Source: CAKOSP01 sp964369625
Lineage (GTDB): Bacteria; Bacillota_I; Bacilli_A; RF39; UBA660
Direction: 5' to 3'
Length of the DNA: 31,616 nucleotides
Assembly: GCA_964369625.1 (NCBI GenBank)
Contig: CAYJFC010000014.1
Location: 1 to 31,616, forward strand
Part shown: piece by piece, positions 1-6,601 of the stretch
Layout: each line of letters opens with the position of its first letter
How positions within the stretch are numbered: position 1 is the first letter of the stretch
Notes under the pieces: generated by a model
The model's database searches: none
What the model was told of the DNA's origin: nothing
Seen by the model: only the letters and a program-made list of their open reading frames with translations
Translations under genes and position numbers: made by a program

Positions 1-53
1 ACGTCTGCCTGTCACGCAGAAGATCGCCGGTTCGAACCCGGTCGGGACCGCCA
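1..53 (+). tRNA. tRNA-Asp (GTC), 3' part
   Basis: The 5' end lies outside the window. The visible part has an anticodon stem TCTGC/GCAGA around loop CTGTCAC, giving anticodon GTC (Asp). A T-arm with TTCGAAC follows, then the 3' acceptor strand CGGGACC, discriminator G and an encoded CCA at 51-53. It is followed after 4 nt by tRNA-Phe, so the two are probably cut from one tRNA operon transcript. Confidence 0.9.
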
Positions 54-57
54 TTTT

Positions 58-133
58 GGTTTCATAGCTCAGTCGGTAGAGCAAAGGACTGAAAATCCTT
101 GTGTCGTAAGTTCGATTCTTACTGGAACCACCA
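58..133 (+). tRNA. tRNA-Phe (GAA)
   Basis: This is a complete cloverleaf. Acceptor GGTTTCA pairs with TGGAACC, with one G-T pair. The D-arm holds AGCTCAGTCGGTAGAGC. The anticodon stem AAGGA/TCCTT encloses loop CTGAAAA, so the anticodon is GAA (Phe). The T-arm has GTTCGATTC, the discriminator is A, and CCA is encoded at 131-133. It is the last gene of the tRNA run and is followed by an intrinsic terminator. Confidence 0.95.
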
Positions 134-146
134 GGTTAAAAAAAAT

Positions 147-168
147 ACAGTCATTAGACTGTTTTTTT
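147..168. terminator. Bidirectional terminator after tRNA-Phe
   Basis: Stem ACAGTC (147-152), loop ATTA, stem GACTGT (157-162). It is flanked by an A-run on the left and a T-run on the right, so it can work in both directions. It would end the tRNA transcript on the plus strand and the S1-domain gene on the minus strand, whose stop codon at 167-169 abuts it. Confidence 0.85.
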
Positions 169-517
169 ATTTGTTTTCAAACTCTTTTAATTTATAATCA
201 ATCCATCCTGGCAAAGCATCTTTTAATGGTGCAAATCCAAATCTACTATCCTCTAGAGGATCTTTTTTTGCTGATTTATAATTAATATTTTTAATAGATA
301 ATTTTAAATGTGATTTACTATCATCTATTTCCATAATTTGGCAATATATCACATCACCTAATTTTACATAACTTGTTACTTCTTTAACATAGCCATTAGT
401 AATTTCGGATATATGCACTAAACCTGAATACCAAGCTTCTGTACTCACAAAAAAACCATATTTTTCAATGGCTGTTACCATACACTTTATAATGTCTCCT
501 ACTTTATAGTTTTTCAT
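167..517 (-). CDS. cvfD: S1-domain RNA-binding protein, CvfD/YugI (GSP13) family
   Basis: This 116-aa protein has one S1 (OB-fold) domain at about residues 4-77, starting with a VGDIIKCMVTAIEKYGFFV-type strand and continuing through GLVHISEI to a final LKLSIK strand. A short tail follows, with the FAPLKDALPGWI segment typical of the Firmicutes YugI/CvfD group. CvfD is known as a ribosome-associated post-transcriptional regulator; general stress protein 13 of Bacillus subtilis belongs to the same family. It is cytoplasmic. The ATG at 517 is preceded by GAGGGAAGTT, which serves as SD. It has its own promoter in the 63-bp gap shared with the divergent nifU-like gene, and it ends in the tRNA terminator. 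Family assignment is strong; the exact orthology to cvfD is inferred. Confidence 0.85.
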   Translation of the reverse strand: MKNYKVGDIIKCMVTAIEKYGFFVSTEAWYSGLVHISEITNGYVKEVTSYVKLGDVIYCQIMEIDDSKSHLKLSIKNINYKSAKKDPLEDSRFGFAPLKDALPGWIDYKLKEFENK

Positions 518-533
518 AACTTCCCTCTAGCGC

Positions 534-562
534 ATTATAACATAATATACTTTTTTTAGCAA
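534..562 (-). promoter_or_regulatory. Promoter of the S1-domain gene
   Basis: On the minus strand, the -35 TTGCTA (557-562), a 17-bp spacer and the -10 TATAAT (534-539) line up. TG occurs one base before the -10, giving an extended -10. It overlaps the divergent promoter of the nifU-like gene. Confidence 0.7.
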
Positions 563-565
563 ATA

Positions 566-574
566 TGCTATACT
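566..574 (+). promoter_or_regulatory. Extended -10 of the nifU-like gene
   Basis: TGCTATACT (566-574) is an extended -10. The predicted transcription start, about 7 nt downstream, falls at about 581, which is the first base of an in-frame GTG codon. There is no convincing -35. Confidence 0.6.
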
Positions 575-589
575 ATTATTGTGATTGAT

Positions 590-814
590 ATGGAAGAAAA
601 AATTAAATTAGTAATAGAAAAAATAAAACCTTATTTACAGATGGATGGCGGAGACATTGATTTTGTTGGATATGAAGATAATTATATTTATGTTAGATTA
701 ACTGGTAATTGTCATGGCTGCTCAATGCAAGACGAAACTATTAATAATGTTTTATTAACATTTTTCAAAAATGAATTACCTGAAATTGAAGGCGTTATTA
801 ACATACCACTTTAA
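590..814 (+). CDS. NifU C-terminal-domain Fe-S scaffold protein (YutI-like)
   Basis: A 74-aa NifU_C domain protein. It has the family pattern ...KIKPYLQMDGGDIDF... followed by GNCHGCSMQD, whose Cys41 and Cys44 (CxxC) would hold an Fe-S cluster for transfer to client proteins. The length fits B. subtilis YutI and other stand-alone NifU_C proteins. Two starts are possible: GTG at 581 or ATG at 590. Neither has a Shine-Dalgarno sequence, and the -10 TATACT at 569-574 puts the mRNA 5' end at about 581, so a leaderless or near-leaderless message is likely. ATG 590 is chosen because the family's conserved region begins there. The stop codon is directly followed by the stop codon of the convergent yutH-like gene. 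Its terminator lies inside that neighbour. Confidence 0.88.
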   Translation: MEEKIKLVIEKIKPYLQMDGGDIDFVGYEDNYIYVRLTGNCHGCSMQDETINNVLLTFFKNELPEIEGVINIPL

Positions 815-1735
815 TTAGTTCAATAACCATTCTATTTTTTCAATATTTGTGTACTTAGATAATTCTAAGTACACTTTTTTTAAAAATGTTTCATAATCAT
901 CTGCCTTACTAATTATATTAATCATTTCTTTTTCTTTATTATTTCCATCAATAATATTTTCATAAATATCAAAATAATAACTAGGATATAATAATCTAGC
1001 AAAAAACATATTACTACTATAATTAGTTAATTTTACAGTTTTTATAAATATCAAAAATTCTAAATATGCATCTTCTCCATAAAAAAATAAAGACTTTATA
1101 TACTCCGCTATATCTCTTATTTCTAAATCAAACAAATAACTTATTGGATTATAATAATTCAGTTTATAATTCGGAAAAAAAATTCTACGATGAGATAAAC
1201 ATACTTTTTCATTTTTTCCTAAATCATTGTCTTTATTCATTTTATTAACTATTGCAATTGCATTTTCTGCTATACCTATGTAATAACTAAATGAATCTAA
1301 TATTATATTCTTACCCTTTCCTAGTTCACTAATTTGATATTCTAAATAATCATTTTTTTGACTCCACAATTCTCCCCATTTATTTACATATTTATCTTTA
1401 TGTTCGTTTTTTAAAATAGTTTTTTGATTAATTTCTATTATATCAGTGATATCCACGTTTTCATTATAATTATCTATTACTTTTATAAGCACATATAATT
1501 CTTCATCAACTTTTGTTAGAACATCATTATCTTTATTATACATTAAATCCATAGACAAAATATTTTTTTGTTTTAATTCTTTACTACAATTTATTATATC
1601 TACTATTTCTTCTGGCGATCTTTTATACAAAACAAACATATATAGTTTATCACATAAGAAAAATGAATAAATATTATTATCCTCATTTAATTCATTAATC
1701 TCTATATTATAATTAAATTCTACGGTTTCTTTCAT
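815..1735 (-). CDS. yutH: YutH/CotS-like kinase-fold protein
   Basis: A 306-aa cytoplasmic protein related to the spore-coat YutH/CotS group, which has an aminoglycoside-phosphotransferase-like fold. Recognisable pieces are the central YYIGIAENAIAIVNK helix, the LSHRRI motif in the position of the kinase catalytic loop (an H-x-D is not visible, so activity is doubtful), and the following NPISYLFDLEIRDIAEYIK segment. The N-terminal third is poorly conserved. In Bacillus it is spore-associated; here it sits beside nifU(yutI), yutD and yunB, as in the Bacillus yut-yun region. The ATG at 1735 has no clear SD, and a TATAAT (1749-1754) only 13 bp upstream implies a leader of about 7 nt. The 3' end carries the terminator of the convergent gene. 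The assignment rests on motif similarity and synteny. Confidence 0.65.
   Translation of the reverse strand: MKETVEFNYNIEINELNEDNNIYSFFLCDKLYMFVLYKRSPEEIVDIINCSKELKQKNILSMDLMYNKDNDVLTKVDEELYVLIKVIDNYNENVDITDIIEINQKTILKNEHKDKYVNKWGELWSQKNDYLEYQISELGKGKNIILDSFSYYIGIAENAIAIVNKMNKDNDLGKNEKVCLSHRRIFFPNYKLNYYNPISYLFDLEIRDIAEYIKSLFFYGEDAYLEFLIFIKTVKLTNYSSNMFFARLLYPSYYFDIYENIIDGNNKEKEMINIISKADDYETFLKKVYLELSKYTNIEKIEWLLN
849..881 (+). terminator. nifU terminator embedded in the convergent gene
   Basis: An 11-bp perfect stem, GTGTACTTAGA (849-859) with TCTAAGTACAC (864-874), loop TAAT, followed by seven T (875-881). It lies 35 bp beyond the nifU-like stop codon, inside the 3' coding part of the minus-strand yutH-like gene. 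Confidence 0.85.
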
Positions 1736-1748
1736 ATAATCACACTAA

Positions 1749-1754
1749 ATTATA
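1749..1754 (-). promoter_or_regulatory. -10 element of yutH-like gene
   Basis: TATAAT on the minus strand, 13 bp before the ATG. The expected start site is near 1742, giving a leader of about 7 nt without an SD. It lies just after the terminator of the upstream gene. No good -35 is visible. Confidence 0.5.
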
Positions 1755-1755
1755 T

Positions 1756-1782
1756 GAAAAAAATAGAACTTAAAGTCCTATT
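1756..1782 (-). terminator. Terminator of the Pro-rich gene
   Basis: Read on the minus strand, AATAGGACT pairs with AGTTCTATT (one G-U), loop TTA, followed by a T-run (1763 down to 1757). The stem starts within the stop codon of the Pro/Val-rich gene. Confidence 0.75.
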
Positions 1783-2680
1783 ATTTATTTTGCATTTTTG
1801 CTACTAAAGCATCAAACATATTTTCACAAGATTTCATAAACGTTTCTTTCATTTCTTTGAAATCAATTTCATTATTATTTACTGACTCTGAAACTGAAGT
1901 ATCTACAACAGGAGTATTATTTACTTCTGGCATTTCAGGAGTACTTTCTGTTATTTTAACTTCAGGGAAACTTACTTCATTAAATTTATAAGGTTCTTCT
2001 TTAGCTACAACTTCTTCAGGAATAACAACTGGCTGAATATCAGGAGTTATTTCTGGAATAACTGGAGCAGTTGGCACTACAGGTTCAATTTCAGGCATTA
2101 CCGTAACCACTGGATCTATAACAGGCTCTGGAGTCACTGGAGTATTAAAATTAAAAGTTGGCGTCTCTACTGGCGCAATCACTGGTGAAACAGGAGTTTC
2201 CACTACTGGAGTTATTTCTGGCATTACTGGCGTACTTTCTGGAATTACTTGGTTATTAAATCCAAAAGCATTACTCTCTTGAACTACTGGAATTTCTGGT
2301 GTAACCACTGAACTACTAGGTATTTGTTCATCTCCAGTTGGTTTGTAACTATTTTTCAAAGCATCAAATGACGCTAATGGTAAAGTTAATTGCGTATAAT
2401 AAACATCATCTGCTGGAAGTGGAGATTTAACATTTACATAAGTCATATCTGTTCCTGCAATAATATTTTTTAAAGCTTCCTTAACTTTTTGCCATTCCAT
2501 TTGATCAGTAATTTTAACTACTCTATCATTTAATACTTTACATACTAAAATAATAGGCAATCCCATTGATCCAGTTGTTTCATTATCTAAAACAACATAA
2601 GTATTATCTTCCGACTTAAAAGCCGTTATTATATTTTTTTCTATATCACTACTTGATAATTTTAATAAAATTTTCCCCAT
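1781..2680 (-). CDS. Pro/Val/Thr-rich repeat protein, unknown function
   Basis: I do not recognise this 299-aa protein. Residues 1 to about 115 look like a compact globular domain (KILLKLSSSDIEKNI..., mixed alpha/beta). About 125-230 is low complexity, with many degenerate repeats of the type PVxPEITPV, PVIAPVETP and PEIEPVVP. The C-terminal 35 residues (from about 265) form a charged helix with one Cys. There is no signal peptide or membrane segment, so it is probably cytoplasmic, with the Pro-rich part as an extended linker. It has its own extended -10 promoter and its own terminator. Prolines are mostly encoded by CCA/CCT. An adhesin or wall-spanning role seems unlikely without a secretion signal. 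Confidence 0.75.
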   Translation of the reverse strand: MGKILLKLSSSDIEKNIITAFKSEDNTYVVLDNETTGSMGLPIILVCKVLNDRVVKITDQMEWQKVKEALKNIIAGTDMTYVNVKSPLPADDVYYTQLTLPLASFDALKNSYKPTGDEQIPSSSVVTPEIPVVQESNAFGFNNQVIPESTPVMPEITPVVETPVSPVIAPVETPTFNFNTPVTPEPVIDPVVTVMPEIEPVVPTAPVIPEITPDIQPVVIPEEVVAKEEPYKFNEVSFPEVKITESTPEMPEVNNTPVVDTSVSESVNNNEIDFKEMKETFMKSCENMFDALVAKMQNK

Positions 2681-2713
2681 TTTATCTATTTCCCTTCTTT
2701 ATTCTTATAATTT

Positions 2714-2722
2714 ATTATAGCA
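2714..2722 (-). promoter_or_regulatory. Extended -10 of the Pro-rich gene
   Basis: TGCTATAAT on the minus strand, about 34 bp before the ATG at 2680. It is followed by GAAGGGA as a rather distant SD. No clear -35. Confidence 0.55.
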
Positions 2723-2731
2723 TACTATATT

Positions 2732-3004
2732 TTATTTATCAATTTTTTTTATTATAAAATATTTACATCCATAAGCACATTTTTCTTCAATATATTTGTC
2801 TACATTTTTTATATCATTATGTTCCTTATAATGCTTATTACCTTTATCACAAAATCCTTTTAATCTTAGTTTTCCATATGCCCAATCACCAACTATATAG
2901 TTAAAAGCATCGAAGTAATCAGTAATATTTTCTTCTAAAATTTCTGTATTTAATGCATCTTTTTCATTTTTAATTATTTCATATTTTTTATTTTTTATTT
3001 CCAT
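2732..3004 (-). CDS. yutD: YutD-like protein (DUF1027)
   Basis: A 90-aa protein matching the YutD family: an N-terminal I-K-N-KYEIIKNEKDAL strand-helix, then the core YIVGDWAYGKLRLKGF, and a C-terminal YIEEKCAYGCKYFIIKK segment with paired cysteines. The function of the family is unknown; it is widespread in Bacilli. The start is set at ATG 3004 rather than an upstream in-frame codon at 3034. It has GGGGGAAG just before it, homologs begin near here, and the longer version would run into the preceding gene. It follows the 267-aa gene by 10 nt and is probably co-transcribed. Its place near yutH and yunB repeats the Bacillus arrangement. Confidence 0.85.
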   Translation of the reverse strand: MEIKNKKYEIIKNEKDALNTEILEENITDYFDAFNYIVGDWAYGKLRLKGFCDKGNKHYKEHNDIKNVDKYIEEKCAYGCKYFIIKKIDK

Positions 3005-3014
3005 ACTTCCCCCA

Positions 3015-3818
3015 CTAAAATAAAATTGTTGCAATTATTACAATCATAATAATTGTAACTATTATACCAATTACAAGTAAAATATCAACATAACCATTAC
3101 CAGTTGTTAATTTTTCTTTTTGATTATAAAATTCAGATAATTTTTTTTCGAACAAATAATCAAAATTTACTGCATTTTTTTTGATATCCAATTTATTGTA
3201 TACTTCATCATTTACTTTCTTTAACATATCATCATCTAGCAAAGAAACATTAGTATAATTTTGATTAATTATCTTATAAGCTTCCGGTGATAAAAGTTCT
3301 TTTGATTCTACTACATTTTTTTCCTGTTCAGGATTTAATTTTGACTTATAATAATTCATTATTATATTTTCATCTTCTGTATTCATAAAATTATAAGAAA
3401 TCATTAATTCATTTATAGCTTCTGGCGAATATAATAAGCTTTTAAATTTATATTCATCCAAATCATTTACCTTAATACTTAATTTTTTATAAAAATACAT
3501 ATCTATTAAAGCTTTTTCTATTTCTACAAAATATTTGTTTGGAATTTCAAATTCAGTTTCTAAATATTTATTTAAATTATCAAAAAATAAATATAAATCA
3601 TTTTGACTATATCCATATTTTGTTAAATTTAAACAAAATAAATCTTTATTATTTCCAAGATATGGTCCAATAACATCTAATTCATCATAAATAACACTAA
3701 GAGTTCTAACAACTACTACTAAAAATGAATTATATATAATACTATTTTTATTATTTTTATTTTCTAAATAATTTTTAATTGCTAAATCAACAGCATTATT
3801 TACGAAATTTACTTTCAT
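3015..3818 (-). CDS. Tail-anchored protein of unknown function
   Basis: This 267-aa protein is not recognised. Most of it (1-240) is hydrophilic and largely helical, with several Tyr/Asn-rich stretches. The last about 22 residues (VDILLVIGIIVTIIMIVIIA...) form one hydrophobic segment right at the C-terminus, giving a tail-anchored topology with the body in the cytoplasm. A moderately hydrophobic patch at about 30-45 (SFLVVVVRTLSVIYDEL) may be a buried helix. The gene lies between yunB and yutD on the same strand with short gaps, so it is part of that operon. The 276-aa protein two genes upstream has a similar one-anchor design. Confidence 0.75.
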   Translation of the reverse strand: MKVNFVNNAVDLAIKNYLENKNNKNSIIYNSFLVVVVRTLSVIYDELDVIGPYLGNNKDLFCLNLTKYGYSQNDLYLFFDNLNKYLETEFEIPNKYFVEIEKALIDMYFYKKLSIKVNDLDEYKFKSLLYSPEAINELMISYNFMNTEDENIIMNYYKSKLNPEQEKNVVESKELLSPEAYKIINQNYTNVSLLDDDMLKKVNDEVYNKLDIKKNAVNFDYLFEKKLSEFYNQKEKLTTGNGYVDILLVIGIIVTIIMIVIIATILF

Positions 3819-3853
3819 ATCCTATTCACCTATTATCAATTATAGCACATTAA

Positions 3854-4561
3854 TTAATTTATTGGAACATTTATAGCATTACTTTCAGATATATATTCTC
3901 CTCCATAAAATGTTGGAACTCTTCCATTAATCATCACTGCATCTATTAAAATATCGTATTTAAAATTCATTTTTTTATTACTTACTGGAGTAGTAATTAA
4001 TTGTATTATTTCCACCGTAACATAAATTTCGCTTAGAGCATTATTTAAACCATAACTATTAACTTTAGTCTTTAAATTTGTTATAACCGTACCAATAAAT
4101 TCTACTTTTATTGGTATTTTTGGTCCAAGTGCAGAAATAATTGAATAACTGCTATTTATAAATAAAGGTTCATTTATATAAATATAATTATCATTTACTA
4201 AAAATTCATTATAATCTATTTCTAAGGATGCTAAATTATTAATATTATTTCGTATAGATTGATTAATAATATTATTAATTTCATATGCCTTTTTTAAATC
4301 ATAATCTACACTAATTATTTCTTCATTATTATTTTTAGTTAATATTAATAGATCATCATTTTCTATAATATTTATATTTAACTCTGAAGTAATAATATCA
4401 TAAGTGATTTTTTCTAATTTGCTTTCTATAACTAAAGTGATTTTCGGAGTTACCGAATTTAAATACCATTTAAACATATTAAAAGATAATATTATAACCC
4501 CTATTAAAACGATTAATAACATTAAAATTATTTTATTTTTTATTGAATAAAAAACACTCAT
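3854..4561 (-). CDS. yunB: YunB-like sporulation protein
   Basis: A 235-aa protein with one N-terminal membrane segment (about 11-28) and an extracytoplasmic domain. The conserved YunB signature is in the C-terminal half: GLNNALSEIYVTVEI, then a strand pair, and the closing VMINGRVPTFYGG. YunB is a sigma-E-controlled sporulation protein in Bacillus, needed late in spore formation by an unknown mechanism. The position beside yutD and yutH agrees with the Bacillus yut-yun region. The ATG (4559-4561) has no SD and lies inside the descending arm of a terminator-like hairpin, which would limit translation of read-through RNA. An internal ATG at 4522 would remove the start of the anchor and is less likely. 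Confidence 0.8.
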   Translation of the reverse strand: MSVFYSIKNKIILMLLIVLIGVIILSFNMFKWYLNSVTPKITLVIESKLEKITYDIITSELNINIIENDDLLILTKNNNEEIISVDYDLKKAYEINNIINQSIRNNINNLASLEIDYNEFLVNDNYIYINEPLFINSSYSIISALGPKIPIKVEFIGTVITNLKTKVNSYGLNNALSEIYVTVEIIQLITTPVSNKKMNFKYDILIDAVMINGRVPTFYGGEYISESNAINVPIN

Positions 4562-4583
4562 ATCTAAATATATGAATGTTTTT
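4550..4583 (-). terminator. Terminator hairpin overlapping the yunB start
   Basis: On the minus strand AAAAACATTCATAT pairs with ATATGAGTGTTTTT (14 bp including one G-U), loop ATTTAG. The stem begins at the stop of the 276-aa gene and its second arm contains the yunB ATG. The T-rich end of the second arm gives it terminator character. Confidence 0.6.
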
Positions 4584-5412
4584 AAAAATTAAACATTGAT
4601 TTTAAAAATATAAATAGTCCTACTAAAAATGCAATTAATATTAATACTACAAATATTTCAGCAACAAAACCTTTTTTTTCATTTATTCCAAAATCTTCAA
4701 AATCTTTTTTATTAAATTTTGTACTAGTAGTATAAAATTCTTCTTTTATTTTTTTCATTTTAGATGTATTATCATTTGATTTAACATCATCATTTTTCAC
4801 ATCTTCGATACTGTTAATTACCATACTTTTTTCTATCGGATCTACTACTTGTGTATCTGCATTTGGTTTTAGATCACCTAATAGGTCAAATAACTCAGCG
4901 TTACTACCATCTACTTTTTTTTCATTAATAGCAATTGTGTTAAGCAAATCAACTAATTTATTTTCAGTGCTATTTGGTTTTACTTCAGATAACTTATCTT
5001 TTTCTTCTTTATTTATTTCTAAATTTTTTAATATATCAAACTGAGTATCTCTTATTTTTTTTACTCTTTCTTCCTCGTAAGACAAAGAGTTTTCATTTCG
5101 AGCTTTATTTAATATGACATTAATATCATATTCTTTAGTTATTTCTACTTCTGGATCTAAATATTCTTCTTCTTCATCTAAACGAATACTTTTTCTTTTT
5201 ACTGGTTCATTATATTTATTATCCAAGATTTTTTTTATTTTATCTATATCTATTTCATTTTTTTTATTTTCACCTAGTATGGTTGTATTACTATGAATAT
5301 TAAAATTATTTAATTCATTTTTAGTAATATCTTTATATAAAACTTCATTTCTTTGAACTCTAGATTTTCTTGTTGTTTCCTCGCCTGTATATTTAGACAT
5401 TCTACTATCCAT
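4582..5412 (-). CDS. Charged tail-anchored protein, unknown function
   Basis: I do not recognise this 276-aa protein. Residues 1 to about 245 are highly charged and Asn/Asp/Lys/Glu-rich with little hydrophobic core, so probably disordered or coiled-coil (for example a RVKKIRDTQFDILKNL-type helix near 120-135). A single hydrophobic stretch at about 252-272 (AEIFVVLILIAFLVGLFIF) anchors it by its C-terminus, leaving the rest in the cytoplasm. The start ATG at 5412 follows AGGTGGGTG; a second ATG four codons on is possible. The -10 TGCTATTAT lies at 5435-5443. It is divergent from the ferredoxin gene. It may be a membrane-attached adaptor; this is inference only. Confidence 0.75.
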   Translation of the reverse strand: MDSRMSKYTGEETTRKSRVQRNEVLYKDITKNELNNFNIHSNTTILGENKKNEIDIDKIKKILDNKYNEPVKRKSIRLDEEEEYLDPEVEITKEYDINVILNKARNENSLSYEEERVKKIRDTQFDILKNLEINKEEKDKLSEVKPNSTENKLVDLLNTIAINEKKVDGSNAELFDLLGDLKPNADTQVVDPIEKSMVINSIEDVKNDDVKSNDNTSKMKKIKEEFYTTSTKFNKKDFEDFGINEKKGFVAEIFVVLILIAFLVGLFIFLKSMFNF

Positions 5413-5470
5413 GAATTATCACCCACCTGTTTAAATAATAGCACATTTTACAGTTTTTTTAAACTACAAG

Positions 5471-5499
5471 TTGCTTTTTTCAAATATCTTTACTATAAT
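5471..5499 (+). promoter_or_regulatory. Promoter of the ferredoxin gene
   Basis: -35 TTGCTT (5471-5476), 17-bp spacer, -10 TATAAT (5494-5499). A strong SD, GAGGAGGG (5505-5512), precedes the ATG at 5517. Confidence 0.75.
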
Positions 5500-5516
5500 T
5501 ATACGAGGAGGGTATT

Positions 5517-5825
5517 ATGAATTTAATTATAAGAGATAATGCTTGTATAGGTTGTGGAGCATGTATTGCTGTTGACCCAGAACATTTTGATTTTGATGAC
5601 GATGGTTTAGCAAAAGTTACAAGCACAAATGAACTAGAAAATAATGCAACACGCAATGCGATTACTTCTTGTCCAACAAATGCAATATGTATTGAAAATA
5701 ACGGATCTTGCGATTGTGGAAATGAAGAAATATCTAATGCTTGTGATTGCTCAAATATTTGCAACGATAATTGCTCATGTGGTGATAATTGCAACTGTAC
5801 AGAGGAAAATAATTGCCAAAATTAA
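5517..5825 (+). CDS. Single-cluster ferredoxin with Cys-rich C-terminal tail
   Basis: A 102-aa protein. Residues 1-60 are a Bacillus-type [4Fe-4S] ferredoxin: C10-x2-C13-x2-C16 and C52-P bind one cluster, and the acidic loop DPEHFDFDDDG is typical of electron carriers. Residues 58-100 add 11 further cysteines in CxC pairs (65/67, 76/78, 86/88, 92/94) and singles at 58, 82 and 100, with Asn/Asp/Ser/Gly spacers and almost no hydrophobic residues. This resembles a metallothionein-like metal-binding tail. Stand-alone ferredoxins of this type normally stop at about 60-82 residues. It has its own promoter, a strong SD and a terminator shared with the convergent rluB. The electron partner cannot be read from the context. 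Confidence 0.88.
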   Translation: MNLIIRDNACIGCGACIAVDPEHFDFDDDGLAKVTSTNELENNATRNAITSCPTNAICIENNGSCDCGNEEISNACDCSNICNDNCSCGDNCNCTEENNCQN

Positions 5826-5830
5826 TTAAT

Positions 5831-5866
5831 AAAAAAACTACTAACTTTGTTAGTAATTTTTTTTGC
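5831..5866. terminator. Bidirectional terminator between ferredoxin and rluB
   Basis: Stem TACTAAC (5839-5845), loop TTT, stem GTTAGTA (5849-5855), with seven A before and a T-run after. It serves the ferredoxin gene on the plus strand and rluB/the spm operon on the minus strand; the rluB stop codon lies in the stem. Confidence 0.85.
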
Positions 5867-6569
5867 CATAAAATTTTTTAACTTCTTTTATTGATAACTC
5901 CCTATATTCTCCAGATTTCATTTTATCGACATTAAGATGACCATATACTGTTCTTGTAAGCTTTATTACAGGAAATCCTATTTTTTCAAATATATTTTTT
6001 ACTATATGATTTCTTCCTTCAACTATAGTAATTTCTATCATAGTGGTACTTTTTACATAATCTTTTTTTCTTACTTTAAATCTTACTATATTAGCTTTTC
6101 TATCATTTATTTTAACGCCTTTTTTTAGCATATCTACTGCTTTTGCATCTATTATTCCTTCAAGCTTTGCAACATATGTCTTAGATATATTGTTACTAGG
6201 ATGCATTAAAAAATTTGCAAATTCACCATCATTCGTTAATATTAATAATCCTGTTGTATCATAATCTAATCTCCCTATAGGATATATTCTTTCATTTGTT
6301 CTAATTAAATCTGTAACTACAGTTCTTTCTAAATCATCTTTAACTGCACTAATTACTCCCCTTGGTTTATTTAAAATATAATATTTATTGTTTTTTTCTT
6401 TATTTATTGTAACTTTATTTATTGTAATAATATCATTTGAAGATACCTTTACTCCAAGTTCTGTAACTAATACATTATTTACATAAACTTTTTTTGCTGA
6501 AATTAATTTTTCAGCTTCTCTTCTTGAACAATAACCATAATTTGCTATAACTTTTTGTAATCTTTCCAT
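5850..6569 (-). CDS. rluB: 23S rRNA pseudouridine synthase, RluB/RsuA family
   Basis: A 239-aa enzyme. Residues 1-60 form an S4 RNA-binding domain (MERLQKVIANYGYCSRREAEKLI start). The catalytic domain follows, with motif GRLDYDTTGLL at 99-109 and catalytic Asp102. The EGRNHIVKNIFEKIG segment near the C-terminus corresponds to the conserved E-G-[RK]-x-[HR]-Q-[IV]-[RK] region, though its Gln is Ile here. The family isomerises a uridine in 23S rRNA helix 89 (RluB) or in 16S rRNA (RsuA); the neighbourhood favours RluB. Start is ATG 6569, with AGGTG six bases upstream; the GTG three codons earlier overlaps that SD. It lies downstream of dacF-spmA-spmB, as in Bacillus, and has its own -10 between spmB and its start. 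Confidence 0.9.
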   Translation of the reverse strand: MERLQKVIANYGYCSRREAEKLISAKKVYVNNVLVTELGVKVSSNDIITINKVTINKEKNNKYYILNKPRGVISAVKDDLERTVVTDLIRTNERIYPIGRLDYDTTGLLILTNDGEFANFLMHPSNNISKTYVAKLEGIIDAKAVDMLKKGVKINDRKANIVRFKVRKKDYVKSTTMIEITIVEGRNHIVKNIFEKIGFPVIKLTRTVYGHLNVDKMKSGEYRELSIKEVKKFYGKKNY

Positions 6570-6585
6570 AAACAACACCTAATTA

Positions 6586-6591
6586 ATTATA
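6586..6591 (-). promoter_or_regulatory. -10 element before rluB
   Basis: TATAAT on the minus strand. With a start near 6579 it would give a leader of only about 10 nt containing the SD AGGTG. rluB can therefore be transcribed alone as well as from the spm operon. No clear -35. Confidence 0.5.
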
Positions 6592-6601
6592 ACACACTTA
6601 C

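Noticed and set aside
5480..5794. Open frame of 104 codons antisense to the ferredoxin gene
   Set aside because: It lies wholly opposite the Cys-codon-rich ferredoxin gene, has no promoter or SD, and its Ser/Gln composition is a by-product of the reverse frame.
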